NCBI RefSeq assembly: GCF_029193885.1
Contig: NZ_JARFVB010000007.1
Coordinates: 62,001 to 126,000 of the forward strand
Source of the DNA: Flagellimonas yonaguniensis
GTDB lineage: Bacteria > Bacteroidota > Bacteroidia > Flavobacteriales > Flavobacteriaceae
DNA length: 64,000 nucleotides
Reading direction: 5' to 3'
Shown here: piece by piece, positions 41,401 through 51,053 of the stretch
Numbering within the stretch: the first letter of the stretch is position 1
How the letters are laid out: each line of letters starts with the position of its first letter
The notes under the pieces: model-generated
Database searches by the model: none
Seen by the model: only the letters and a program-made list of their open reading frames with translations
What the model was told of the DNA's origin: nothing
Made by a program: the position numbers and the translations under genes

Positions 41401-43803
41401 ATGGAAAAGATATTTTGGGAACTCTACAATGCAGATTATGAATCTGATGTAGAAAAATTTATAAAAAATCATCAGATTTTTCAGGATAATGAAAATTGGA
41501 AGCCATATGGAGGAAATAAAGGAAATTTTGGAACTTTTGAGAGTCAACAAAATCATCCAGTACCTGCATTAATTGAAAAAATAACCAATTCAATTGATGC
41601 TACTTTAATTAAAGAATGTAAACTAATTGGGTTAGACCCAAAATCAAGTGAAGCACCTAAATCCATGAATGAAGCAGTTGAGCTTTTTTATGGTGTAAAA
41701 AATGGAGAGATTGGAGAGTTAACAAACACAGAGAGACGAGAATTAGCGGAAAATATTCAAGTAATAGCAACCGGTGACAAACAACAACCAAGTATCACAA
41801 TTTTTGATATGGGAGAAGGTCAGCTTCCCAATGAATTTGAAAATACATTTTTATCACTTCACCAGAATAATAAAGCAAGTATTCAGTTTGTTCAAGGAAA
41901 GTATAATATGGGCTCAACCGGTGCTGTTGTTTTCTGTGGAGAAAAAAAATATCAATTAATTGCCTCCAAAAAAAATAAACATTTAAATAATGGAATTGAA
42001 AGTGAAATTGGTTTCACTTTAGTTAGGAGACATCCACTTTCTCTCAATTCCGACAATGGAAATTTTAAAGCTACATGGTATGAATATTTTTGTCCTATTG
42101 GAAAAATACCAAGCTTTAAATCTAAAAATTTAGACTTAGGGCTTTACAACAAGGAATTTGAATATGGCTCAATTGTAAAACTATATTCCTATCAATTGCC
42201 TCGTGGTTCAAGGTCAGATTTCACCCTTGATTTATGGAGAGATTTAAATCAATATATGTATCACCTTCCTTTACCAATTAGTGTCTATGAAAAAAGAGAT
42301 TATGCTGGTAAAACACCTAGTAAACCGGTTCTTGGAAATAGAACTAGAATTATTATTGATAGTCGAGATAAAGTTGAGAAAATTATTGAGTTTTCAATCC
42401 CCAAAGAATCTGGTCTTGGCGATATCTCCATACAAGTCATAATTTTTAAAAATGAAGTGCCACATAATGACTTTATTAAGAACAAGTCAATCATATTTAC
42501 ACAAAATGGTCAAGTGCACGGTTCGGAAGGTCAATCATTTGTTTCTCAAAGTCTTGGCTTTTCATTAATAAAACAACATACTTTAATTCACGTTGATTGC
42601 ACAAACATTCCAACCGAAATAAGACAGGACTTGTTTATGTCTAACAGAACCCATCTAAAACAAGGTCCAAAAACTGAAAAATTACTGGATGAAATAATTT
42701 CACTATTAAAAGGGAACAAAGAATTAAAGAAATTAAATAATGAACGTAAAAATTCATTATTGCGAGATTCAACTTCTGACAAGGATTTGTTGGAAAATTT
42801 TCTTTCAAAATTACCAGTAGATAAAGACGTACTAAATCTATTAAAGAAAAATGGCTCTTTAAATTTTCTAAAATCCAAAGGAACACAGTTTAATGGGAAA
42901 AATGCAAACAAGGATAAAAATGGAAAAAAACTCAATCGTTTTCCGGGTGTATTCAATGTGAATTTAAAGGAAAACAAAGAAGGTAAATTGTATAGGACAA
43001 TTCCATTAAACTCAAATGGAATTGTAACTATTGAAACTGATGTTGAAGATGATTACTTATTTCGTCCTATTGAAAAAGGAGAGTTTCAAATAGAGGTGCT
43101 TCAAAAACAAAGTCAAACCGATATACCGGTTAACCCACATCCTAACCCAAACCCAAATGTAACATCAGATGTTTTGACTGTTAATAGAGTTGGTCCTTCT
43201 GATGGAACAATTAAATTATTGATTAAACCAAATGAAAAGGCAAAAGTTGGTGATTTAATTGAGGTCAGAGCAAAACTAACTTCACCAGGCAAAGATTTTA
43301 GTTGTGTATTTGACGTAAAAGTTGATGAGAAAATTAGCAAACCGAAAGAAAATGATAGAAAACCAACAGAATCTTTTCCAAATCTTCCTATACCCAAAAA
43401 AGCATTTAAAGAACCTATCAACGAAAATGATACAGCTTGGGATAATCCAAATTTAAAATGGACAGGAGAAGATATTGTTAAAGTAATGCCAGAAACAAAT
43501 GAAGATGGGGAACTTTTGGTTGAGGCTATAATTATCAATATGGATTCTTATAGTTTATTAAATTTCTTATCCAAAAATCAAATAAAGACAGAGAAAGAAA
43601 TTAAGTATATCAAAGACAAATATTTCTTATCAATATATTTACACAGTTTGTTTCTTTTCAGCATAATGCAAAAAATGCGGAAAGATGATGAGCATTTGAA
43701 ACCAATTGATATTGAGGAATTCATTTCAAAAATGATTAAGCCTTATGCTAGTTTCTTGCTATACGAAAACTATCATATTGAAAAATTTGCATTTGCGGAA
43801 TAA
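41401..43803 (+). CDS. GHKL (HSP90-like) ATPase, defence-type
   Basis: This 800-residue protein has an N-terminal GHKL ATPase domain. The N box is LIEKITNSIDATL (Glu59, Asn63, Asp66), the G1 box is IFDMGEGQLP (Asp136, Gly138, Gly140), and the G2 loop is GKYNMGSTGAVVF (166-178). The middle (about 470-510) is rich in Leu and Lys. A Pro/Asn-rich linker near residue 580 (NPHPNPNPN) leads to a beta-rich domain and a helical C-terminus. No kinase or topoisomerase domain is visible. Large GHKL proteins of this kind are found in defence islands, where they may work as conformational switches. No transfer partner overlaps it. Confidence 0.65.
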   Translation: MEKIFWELYNADYESDVEKFIKNHQIFQDNENWKPYGGNKGNFGTFESQQNHPVPALIEKITNSIDATLIKECKLIGLDPKSSEAPKSMNEAVELFYGVKNGEIGELTNTERRELAENIQVIATGDKQQPSITIFDMGEGQLPNEFENTFLSLHQNNKASIQFVQGKYNMGSTGAVVFCGEKKYQLIASKKNKHLNNGIESEIGFTLVRRHPLSLNSDNGNFKATWYEYFCPIGKIPSFKSKNLDLGLYNKEFEYGSIVKLYSYQLPRGSRSDFTLDLWRDLNQYMYHLPLPISVYEKRDYAGKTPSKPVLGNRTRIIIDSRDKVEKIIEFSIPKESGLGDISIQVIIFKNEVPHNDFIKNKSIIFTQNGQVHGSEGQSFVSQSLGFSLIKQHTLIHVDCTNIPTEIRQDLFMSNRTHLKQGPKTEKLLDEIISLLKGNKELKKLNNERKNSLLRDSTSDKDLLENFLSKLPVDKDVLNLLKKNGSLNFLKSKGTQFNGKNANKDKNGKKLNRFPGVFNVNLKENKEGKLYRTIPLNSNGIVTIETDVEDDYLFRPIEKGEFQIEVLQKQSQTDIPVNPHPNPNPNVTSDVLTVNRVGPSDGTIKLLIKPNEKAKVGDLIEVRAKLTSPGKDFSCVFDVKVDEKISKPKENDRKPTESFPNLPIPKKAFKEPINENDTAWDNPNLKWTGEDIVKVMPETNEDGELLVEAIIINMDSYSLLNFLSKNQIKTEKEIKYIKDKYFLSIYLHSLFLFSIMQKMRKDDEHLKPIDIEEFISKMIKPYASFLLYENYHIEKFAFAE

Positions 43804-43953
43804 AAGTCAATATCAAATGTTTAGGAAGATTGCTGCCTCAATATTAACCCCTGCGTGCCTTTGCTTCCTACCCTCCCTGTAAAATATAGATTGTGCTGCG
43901 TCAAGGCATTGTAATCTACTACCATCTGAAAAAAACCGGAATGCACCGCCTCT

Positions 43954-45132
43954 TTAAATTAAGGTATATGTTTCACTGGGTGGGAAAAGCAGCTCAATTC
44001 CTTTAGGTTTTATCTTGAACAACGGTCCTTTTTCAACCACCTTTCCTTTGGAATTTCGCTTGATCAAATGATCTAAAGTGATGATTCCTTGATCAATCAA
44101 AAGGTCAAATTGTGAGGTGATTGGCTTTTTGGTATGTTCCACCAATTTGTACTGAAAATGTTCCTTCCCATCCCTATGGATACTATCTGCTTCCACCCAA
44201 AAAGTCTCTTTGTGCTTTTCCCTTAATCGATTATGAAGCTTGTCCAAGGTCCATACTACAAAATCACCAATATCAGGAATGTTGGAATTCTCAACCAATT
44301 GATCGATGTCCGAATCCAATTTAAGGCTCAGGCCTTGGGAGTTTTGTGTTATTGCCGAAACGGTACAATATAGTTTGAAATCATCCCCACGATTGTATCC
44401 AAATGCATCGAGAATCTCTTGGGAACTCTTGAACTTGCTCAACTTCCAGTCAGGTACTTGGGCAAACAGGTTTTTTCTATTGTTTCTTTTGCCACGAAAA
44501 GATTTGAGTTCAATTCCTTTATAGTCCGGCTGTTTCGAAGAGTTAATATCGATTCCAAGTGCTGTTTCCAGTGTCCGGCCCACTGATGTATCCGCATCCA
44601 CCAAGGAAGGTATTGGGCCCGTTCCCGCTATTTTTCTCAGCATGGCCAATAGCTCAAAGGCCACTTCATTTTCCGTAGTGTTGATTTCAAGTATCAATTC
44701 CTGAAGCGGATTTCCAATGGAAGAGCTTATGAGTCCTTCCACATCCATTTTTGTCAGGTTAAAAATCTGGAACCTATCATCATAATAGATAATGGCAACA
44801 ATATCATTGGGCTCTGCAAAATTGGACAGTCCATAGAACCAGATTCTGGGATCTCCATTTTTTGTTAAAGGGCGATAAAGAGAAGCTGTAGATTTTATAA
44901 CCTTTAATCCCTCATAAATCACGGTTGGCATCAATACTTTATTCTTCGGTCCTTGCAGCTGTGATTCATAATGATGGATATTCTCCTCTTCCAAAAAACT
45001 GCGTACTGTTCCCGTGGCGTCCATTATGGACTTTTTCAACCCAGTTTCGGTCGGCTCTATCAAGGTGAATGGGACTTGATATTTTGTTAAGATCTTTATC
45101 TTATCCTGTTCGGCGTTAGAAAGTTTCCTCAT
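43954..45132 (-). CDS. MvaI/BcnI-type restriction endonuclease
   Basis: This 392-residue protein has the active-site region of MvaI/BcnI-type enzymes: VGRTLETALGIDINSSKQPD, then YKGIELKSFRGK. Asp203, Glu208 and Lys210 form the D...ExK site. The family recognises short CC(A/T)GG- or CC(C/G)GG-like sequences as monomers; the site of this enzyme is unknown. The extra N-terminal 170 residues may bind DNA. Its start overlaps the stop of the preceding gene by four bases (ATGA). The cognate methyltransferase is at the head of the same operon. Confidence 0.75.
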   Translation of the reverse strand: MRKLSNAEQDKIKILTKYQVPFTLIEPTETGLKKSIMDATGTVRSFLEEENIHHYESQLQGPKNKVLMPTVIYEGLKVIKSTASLYRPLTKNGDPRIWFYGLSNFAEPNDIVAIIYYDDRFQIFNLTKMDVEGLISSSIGNPLQELILEINTTENEVAFELLAMLRKIAGTGPIPSLVDADTSVGRTLETALGIDINSSKQPDYKGIELKSFRGKRNNRKNLFAQVPDWKLSKFKSSQEILDAFGYNRGDDFKLYCTVSAITQNSQGLSLKLDSDIDQLVENSNIPDIGDFVVWTLDKLHNRLREKHKETFWVEADSIHRDGKEHFQYKLVEHTKKPITSQFDLLIDQGIITLDHLIKRNSKGKVVEKGPLFKIKPKGIELLFPPSETYTLI

Positions 45133-46196
45133 GTTTTAAAGCATTGAGTGACAACTTCTTTCAATAAGGGTTCTGCAAATTCAACGATGAACTCTTCGTC
45201 ATGCTTATCCATTATATACTCTCCAAACTTATTGTGAGCAATTGAGGATCTAACGCGATAAATCCAATATGCACAAATAGACGTTATTAATTCCTCATAT
45301 CTGAAATTTCCTATCCTATCAAAGGATTCCTTATCAAATAAATTAGCACTATTCAAAATAGTCACAAAATGCTGTTTTTTTAGAGGATTACTTTGTCTTC
45401 CATATTCATAGAATATTGTATCTGCTTTGTTTTCAAAACCTTTTACAATATTCATTTTAAGCACTAAATCATCAATCTGTTTACAACGCTCAAAAACAAT
45501 AGATTGTAATCTTTTTATCTCTTCTTTTGTGTACTCTTTAAGTTTTGTACTTATTTCTCTTTCTTTATTTCCTTGTTCAACTAAATCCTTGATTTTTTCT
45601 GCAGTGTGTAGATCAAATTGTAATTCCAATAAATGATACAACTTTAAAAATCTATTAAACGGGTTAGGTTCGTTAATGGACAAAAGCAGATTATCCTTAT
45701 ATACACTATTAGATATTTTCAGGTCTTTACGGATTATAATTTTGGAAATAGTTTTCTTTTTTTCAAACTTAATCTCTGGTTTATCTTCGACGTGAAAATA
45801 ACCTCCCCAAAGTGGTGATGTGCTCTTATATTTTCTGCGGTAAGTCGTAAAATATTTTGCTTCAATTAACAAATAATCATATCTAAATGTGTGGATTGGG
45901 TCTACAATAACCTCTTCTTGATAATCAATGTAGAAACAAATTCTTTCGTCATCAGGCAAGCTTGTGTAATCTCTTTTTGAGCCTTTCAAAAACTTAATCA
46001 CTCCAATGGACAACCCTTTGCGAGTTGTTGGTTCATACTCAATTATTATCTCATTCTTTCTATCAAATGAATAGGAACATAAAATTGGCAAGGCTATTTT
46101 ATTATTTATACTAACTCGATGAAATTCTTCTCTAACATCTTTATCTTCTAAAAAATCGTCTGACTCTTTTAGGGCGATAATATGTTCTAATTCCAT
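45129..46196 (-). CDS. Unknown HEPN-like protein in R-M operon
   Basis: I do not recognise this 355-residue protein as a named family. The C-terminal region resembles a HEPN helix bundle with YWIYRVRSSIAHNKFGE (an Arg-x4-His pattern, Arg-Ser-Ser-Ile-Ala-His). The N-terminal half is beta-rich with many charged residues (HVEDKPEIKFEKKKTISKII). Base composition is much more AT-rich than the flanking methyltransferase and endonuclease genes. It begins one base after the stop of the preceding gene and overlaps the endonuclease start by four bases. A sensor or RNase partner is possible; this is inference. Confidence 0.5.
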   Translation of the reverse strand: MELEHIIALKESDDFLEDKDVREEFHRVSINNKIALPILCSYSFDRKNEIIIEYEPTTRKGLSIGVIKFLKGSKRDYTSLPDDERICFYIDYQEEVIVDPIHTFRYDYLLIEAKYFTTYRRKYKSTSPLWGGYFHVEDKPEIKFEKKKTISKIIIRKDLKISNSVYKDNLLLSINEPNPFNRFLKLYHLLELQFDLHTAEKIKDLVEQGNKEREISTKLKEYTKEEIKRLQSIVFERCKQIDDLVLKMNIVKGFENKADTIFYEYGRQSNPLKKQHFVTILNSANLFDKESFDRIGNFRYEELITSICAYWIYRVRSSIAHNKFGEYIMDKHDEEFIVEFAEPLLKEVVTQCFKT

Positions 46197-46197
46197 T

Positions 46198-47343
46198 TTA
46201 ATCCTTTTTCAGGTTAATTGATGACTCTATCCAACATTCATATAAAGTCCTATCACCCTCGTCGCGAAAATATTCGTCAAATGATTTAGATAATAATAAT
46301 CGAGTAGCAAATCCAACATTATACCTTTTTGGATCTGCAACTTCTTCTCTAATCTTTTTATATTCATTTAGTTTGATTACGTCTTCTCCTTTTTGAGCGG
46401 ATTTGAGTTTTTCGATTAAAACATTAATAGCCTTTTCAATCCTTTTGGCTTTTGTTTCGTGTAGCTTTCCTATTGAAGAAAAAAAAGAGTTTATGACATT
46501 CGCATCGGCGAACCAATTTCTAAAAGATTTTAATTCTGTATTATTACAAATTCTAAAAAGCCCCTCATCCAATTCACAATATTTTTTAAGATAGCCTTTA
46601 AATGAATTAAAGCTATCTGACAAATATTCCTCAGATTCATCCATAATTTTTTCCTCTACAATTTTTTGGGAAACAATTGTAGATTTGTCCACTTCTGGCG
46701 ATTTTGTAAGGAAACTGTAATACGCTGTGACAAGTCTTTCAAAGGGAAATTGAGAGGCCTTTGTTCTCTTGTCCTCTTTATTTTCAACTAAAATTTCTAA
46801 AGTTGGTATGTCCTTTATCAAAGTTGTTCTCATTGTGGTAAATAACAACTCAATTTGATGCCTCATTGACATAGGCTTTTGCCCAGAATTTAATACAATC
46901 AGCCTATACACCAAATGAGAAATTTCAGGCTCCACCCATATTTCAAGAAGAAGCTTCTGTTCGGCCTTGAACTCAATTTTAGAGTCTATTAGCTCCTTTA
47001 TTTTATGAGTTCTTTGAAGTCCGTCAAGAATATATATACTATCCTTTGTAGATTCTAATTGTAACGAAATTTTGTCCGTATCCCTTTTTTCTATTAAAGG
47101 TATAAATGCTTTGGCCTTACTCGGTTCAATAGCCAATGTAATGCCCGGCAATAAAGCACCTTCTTCTAAATCTTCTTTTAATCTCTTATATCCTCTATGG
47201 ATTTCTTTTTTCCTTTGAAGCTGAAATTTGTTATAATTTTCGCCAATTAAATCAAAATATTCATTTACTAATATTTGTGCATAAATAACATTAGTATCAG
47301 TTCGATAATCTTTTGTGAAACCAATAATTTCAAGTGACTCCAT
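46198..47343 (-). CDS. ParB/DGQHR-like protein in R-M operon
   Basis: The 381-residue protein contains SIYILDGLQRTHKIKEL near residue 100 and VLNSGQKPMSMRHQIELL near 150. These resemble the DGQQR/DGQHR motif and the NxxQKP-type motif of ParB-fold proteins such as DUF262/GmrS and DndB-like proteins. Those families hydrolyse nucleotides or act on DNA modification. The C-terminal half is helical. It starts five bases after the methyltransferase stop and ends one base before the next start. With the following HEPN-like gene it forms an AT-rich pair inserted between the methyltransferase and endonuclease genes. Confidence 0.55.
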   Translation of the reverse strand: MESLEIIGFTKDYRTDTNVIYAQILVNEYFDLIGENYNKFQLQRKKEIHRGYKRLKEDLEEGALLPGITLAIEPSKAKAFIPLIEKRDTDKISLQLESTKDSIYILDGLQRTHKIKELIDSKIEFKAEQKLLLEIWVEPEISHLVYRLIVLNSGQKPMSMRHQIELLFTTMRTTLIKDIPTLEILVENKEDKRTKASQFPFERLVTAYYSFLTKSPEVDKSTIVSQKIVEEKIMDESEEYLSDSFNSFKGYLKKYCELDEGLFRICNNTELKSFRNWFADANVINSFFSSIGKLHETKAKRIEKAINVLIEKLKSAQKGEDVIKLNEYKKIREEVADPKRYNVGFATRLLLSKSFDEYFRDEGDRTLYECWIESSINLKKD

Positions 47344-47348
47344 TTGAA

Positions 47349-49562
47349 TTATTTAATGTTTTTTAAAATTTCCATAGCAACCGCTCGTGCCAACAAAGGT
47401 GGAACGGCATTCCCAACCAAGGTATATTGGGGCAGTTCTGATTTCCTATTGTTTCCCCCTGTGGAGCGCTTACCCTGAAAGACAAAGGAGTCATCGAAAG
47501 ATTGCAACCTTGCCATTTCCCGAACTGTTAGGGCCCTAGGTGTATTATAGTGGATGTAATCGTCGGGAATGGTCATGACCGTGGGGCTTTGACTTTCCGG
47601 TTTTAGCACATTATAGTTCCTCTTGTTCGAGGCAAGACCACATTTATTCAGCTTCTCCTGTGCGTTCTTGTAATCCCCTTCTTTAAGGATAATATCCAAT
47701 CTTTTTATCACATCCTCCCCTTGCTTGCTGGTCTTATGGTTGTGCAAGACGGCATAATCCTTTTGATTATTATCCAGTGCTTCTGCATTCCTGACGTAAA
47801 AGGGGTTAGTGGTATTTGTAAACCTACCGTTGAGACGACCCGACCGGCTCCATTCGGCAAAGGTCTTTCCTTTTTTGGCCAAAGGCTTTCCTTCAATGGA
47901 GCGAGTTTTGAGCAAGCCCTTCATTTTGTTGGCCGTACCATTGTATTGTTTTGATATGTCGATAAGCTGATAGTGGTGTGCCTCTTCATCATTCCCTATG
48001 AAGTCAAGATCGTACAAGGCTTCGAATACCGAAACTTTCTCCTCTTCGGTTACGGTGGCGGGTATTTCAGAAATAAACTTCTGATCCTTTCTGCAACCAA
48101 TGAAAAGGACCCGTTCCCTATTCTGTGGCACACCATAATTTGAGGAATTTGCAACGAACGGTGCTTCGATCCTGTACAGCCTGATCTCTTCAATTATCTT
48201 TTGAAGTTCAGTGACTTGTCGTTTGTTGCAAAAGGTCTTGATAATGGACAGGCAGTCATCAATATTAAGGACATAGATCTTCAATGCATGTATTATATCC
48301 TCACATTGTTTTCGGAACTTTTTCTCAACCTTTAGTTCTTTGAACGCCTGTTGAATTTTATCTATGATCTCCTGCGAATCCAGATGGGTCAAAAATTGGG
48401 TAAAAGTATCCACAAAAGCATCATTATCGATGTTGCAGAAATCCTTTTCCCGAATGATGTCCCTTTTGAGCTTTTCCCATTCCTTGTTCCGTATCAGCAG
48501 ATTAAAGCCATGTCTGATGGTACTGATTCGGGTATCAGTCTTACTGGTCCGGTAATCAACAATATTCGGGGTCAATTTTTTAAATCGGGAATCAACGGTC
48601 CTGATATAATTTTCCTTTTCCACTTCAGCCTTGGCATCAGTGAACTGTTCCATCTCGATCCGCTTTACCAAACAATCCAGAATAAAGTTGTCCTCTGGAT
48701 TGGCCTTCTTCAATGCATTGACAAAGGCGGAAAGCTTCGGTACTTCGTTGATATCCACGATGGAATTGATCTCCGTCAATATGAGCTCCTTTATCTTCCC
48801 GCGTTCCTTGGTCAGGATCCCCTTGACATTTTCCATCACAAAGTATTTGGGCTGCAATACTTTGATGACCTCCAGATAATGGGCAAAAAGATCATCCTTT
48901 TTATCGAACTTTTTTCGTTTTCCCGCTAAACTGAAACTTTGGCAAGGCGGCCCCCCACAGACCACATCCACCTGCTTTCCCTTAAGCTTGGCCAACAAGT
49001 TGTCCAAAAAATCGGGTTCCGTGATATCCTGACACAAAAATTCCGCATCCAACCCCAATTGGTAGTTATAGCGAACCAAATGGGTCAATTCAGAATTGTC
49101 ATTGATGTCATTGGCCAACAAAAACTCAAAATATTTGTTGTTGCTCCCTGCTTGTAAAAATCCCTCGCTGAACCCCCCTGCCCCAGCGAACAGATCCACG
49201 AAGGTAAATGCCTCTCCATTTGGGATATTGGGCTTCTTTACAATATTGATATCATGTCCTTCTTTATAGGCATTGACAAAATCAGTGAGTTTGTCCTTTA
49301 TTTCATCATCTGTATATTTCTTTTTGAGGGAATTGTTGAAAAGCTCTTCGGCCCTATCCCTTAAATATCCCAAATAATGATTTATCTCGATTGCCCTTTC
49401 CGCAGTGTCGATTACTGATTGTGTCTCTTTATCAAATTCTTCCGGTCTAATTTTCTCTTTGGTTGAGACCTTTACTTGTTTAGAATTACAATTGATCCTG
49501 AGATGGATAGGGGCAAAACCTTTTCTGTCGGTCTTATCAAGATAAAAATTGAATGTTGCCAT
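47349..49562 (-). CDS. DNA cytosine-5 methyltransferase with integrase-like N-terminal domain
   Basis: The C5 methyltransferase motifs are complete: motif I FVDLFAGAGGFSEGF (121-135), motif IV GGPPCQSFS with catalytic Cys207, motif VI FVMENVKGI, motif VIII QNRERVLFIG, and motifs IX-X ALTVREMARLQSF and QYTLVGNAVPPLLA. An insertion of more than 150 residues lies between motifs VI and VIII. Residues 1-80 (MATFNFYLDKTDRKGFAPIH, VKVSTKEKIRPEEFDKETQ) look like the arm-type DNA-binding domain of Bacteroidota tyrosine integrases, which is odd for a methyltransferase. It heads a four-gene operon ending in an MvaI/BcnI-type endonuclease. The 289-base spacer upstream contains no gene I can support. Confidence 0.85.
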   Translation of the reverse strand: MATFNFYLDKTDRKGFAPIHLRINCNSKQVKVSTKEKIRPEEFDKETQSVIDTAERAIEINHYLGYLRDRAEELFNNSLKKKYTDDEIKDKLTDFVNAYKEGHDINIVKKPNIPNGEAFTFVDLFAGAGGFSEGFLQAGSNNKYFEFLLANDINDNSELTHLVRYNYQLGLDAEFLCQDITEPDFLDNLLAKLKGKQVDVVCGGPPCQSFSLAGKRKKFDKKDDLFAHYLEVIKVLQPKYFVMENVKGILTKERGKIKELILTEINSIVDINEVPKLSAFVNALKKANPEDNFILDCLVKRIEMEQFTDAKAEVEKENYIRTVDSRFKKLTPNIVDYRTSKTDTRISTIRHGFNLLIRNKEWEKLKRDIIREKDFCNIDNDAFVDTFTQFLTHLDSQEIIDKIQQAFKELKVEKKFRKQCEDIIHALKIYVLNIDDCLSIIKTFCNKRQVTELQKIIEEIRLYRIEAPFVANSSNYGVPQNRERVLFIGCRKDQKFISEIPATVTEEEKVSVFEALYDLDFIGNDEEAHHYQLIDISKQYNGTANKMKGLLKTRSIEGKPLAKKGKTFAEWSRSGRLNGRFTNTTNPFYVRNAEALDNNQKDYAVLHNHKTSKQGEDVIKRLDIILKEGDYKNAQEKLNKCGLASNKRNYNVLKPESQSPTVMTIPDDYIHYNTPRALTVREMARLQSFDDSFVFQGKRSTGGNNRKSELPQYTLVGNAVPPLLARAVAMEILKNIK

Positions 49563-49851
49563 GATGTATTGCGGACGATTTTACGGACACGGACAAATCT
49601 ACGGACAGTTGAACAATTATCCAATTCTTTTTCGGATAGGTTTAGTATGTAAAATTATCCCGCCTTATTGTTCAATTGAAAATCACCTTTTTGGTAAGAA
49701 TAAAACATGTAGGTCAGGAACCCCGCTAAATACAATTGTTCAAAATTCACAATCTAGAGTTCATATCACTCCACAACAATCAACAAACCAATCCATTAGC
49801 GCGGTTTGCCGACTATATCCACAATTCTTTTAATTATGCAAAAGACTAGGA

Positions 49852-50634
49852 TCACACAATTCCCCCAAGTATATGATAAGGGAAAAATTTAACTATTCTG
49901 GTGCCATTAATGTGTGTCAATTCCCCACTCCACACCCTTTGATATAATTGCTTTAAATCTTTTCGATCGTTATCTGTCATTATTGATTCCTTCCCGTAAT
50001 TCATTATGGTGAAAGGATTTTGATGACCAAATTTAATAGATGGGTAAGCTGATTCCTTTAACTCGGCAAAAAAATGTCTCAAACCAAATATATGACCAAG
50101 TTCATGTGCAATGGTTTCTATTTGCTCTTGTTCTGATTGCTCAAAAAGTTTTGGGTAAATCACCAATTGATGTCGTCCTCCATCTGGAAAAAAAGCACTT
50201 GCCAATGAACATCCCATCGGATTACAGTTATCTTGCTTTACAACAATTTCAAAATCCCATCCATCACTCTTTTCACTAAATCTTACAGGTGCCGCATCCT
50301 CCCACAACAAAATACCCTTTGCAAAAATGTTTCTTATTCCATTCATGGCAGCATCTGGGTTGTTAAAAACATTATACAAGCTAGGGCTAAAACGCCATCT
50401 TAAAATAACATCTTTTTCCCATAACGGAATGAAACCTTCTGAAGCATCAACCACAATCTCAAAGAGGCTTCGATTCTTTGGCGTTTGATATCCTTTGGAA
50501 TCTGTTTCGCAAATAATCTTCGTTTTACTCACATAATAGTTATGAATAGCAGCGTCGCCATGGACATTTTTATTTTGTGATGAACGCATTTCATAAATGT
50601 TCATTTCATTTTTTTCTATTGTATTTGTTTTCAT
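49852..50634 (-). CDS. Matrixin-type metalloprotease without signal peptide
   Basis: The zinc motif TIAHELGHIFGLRHFF (His-Glu-x2-His-x2-Gly-x2-His) followed by FTIMNYGKES as the Met-turn places this 260-residue protein with matrixin/metzincin peptidases. VILRWRFSPSLYNVFNNPDA and FEIVVKQDNCNPMGCSLASA belong to the same domain. No signal peptide or membrane segment is visible, so it would stay inside the cell or leave by an unusual route. The gene downstream of a 289-base spacer is the methyltransferase; upstream lies a small membrane protein. The substrate is unknown. Confidence 0.7.
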   Translation of the reverse strand: MKTNTIEKNEMNIYEMRSSQNKNVHGDAAIHNYYVSKTKIICETDSKGYQTPKNRSLFEIVVDASEGFIPLWEKDVILRWRFSPSLYNVFNNPDAAMNGIRNIFAKGILLWEDAAPVRFSEKSDGWDFEIVVKQDNCNPMGCSLASAFFPDGGRHQLVIYPKLFEQSEQEQIETIAHELGHIFGLRHFFAELKESAYPSIKFGHQNPFTIMNYGKESIMTDNDRKDLKQLYQRVWSGELTHINGTRIVKFFPYHILGGIV

Positions 50635-50709
50635 CGTACTCGAATCAGGAGATTTATTGGATTTTTTAATACTTGCTTTCGGACCGAAACTGATCCACTG
50701 TTCTAAAAA

Positions 50710-51042
50710 TTACCCTATTGGGTTAAAGAGATATACCAACACAAACACAGCAATGGCACCAGATGCAGTAATAGCAGGCTCTTTTTCGGCCAAATTAGCA
50801 GGTTCTGGATCACCACTTGAATTTGTGAGCATGTGCATCCCATTTTGGTTATTCTGATACCGTATCTGTAACATTCCAGGGATTGAAATGCTGATGGCAG
50901 AGGCAGCCAACGCTATAAGCACACGAAACACCCATAAGGCAAAATCTCCTTCCGGGAATTGAACACGATTAACAATTAGTGTGACTATCCCAAAGGCCAA
51001 TATGCCAAAGAGAAACATGATTCTTGCATTTGAATTCTTCAT
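50710..51042 (-). CDS. Small membrane protein of unknown function
   Basis: This 110-residue protein has about three hydrophobic segments (8-24, 37-55 and 91-107). Between the last two is a soluble loop with QNGMHMLTNSSGDPEPANLA. No family is recognised. It lies 11 bases downstream of the 480-residue exported protein and 75 bases upstream of the matrixin gene, so the three may share a transcript. Confidence 0.55.
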   Translation of the reverse strand: MKNSNARIMFLFGILAFGIVTLIVNRVQFPEGDFALWVFRVLIALAASAISISIPGMLQIRYQNNQNGMHMLTNSSGDPEPANLAEKEPAITASGAIAVFVLVYLFNPIG

Positions 51043-51053
51043 GATAAGAAATT

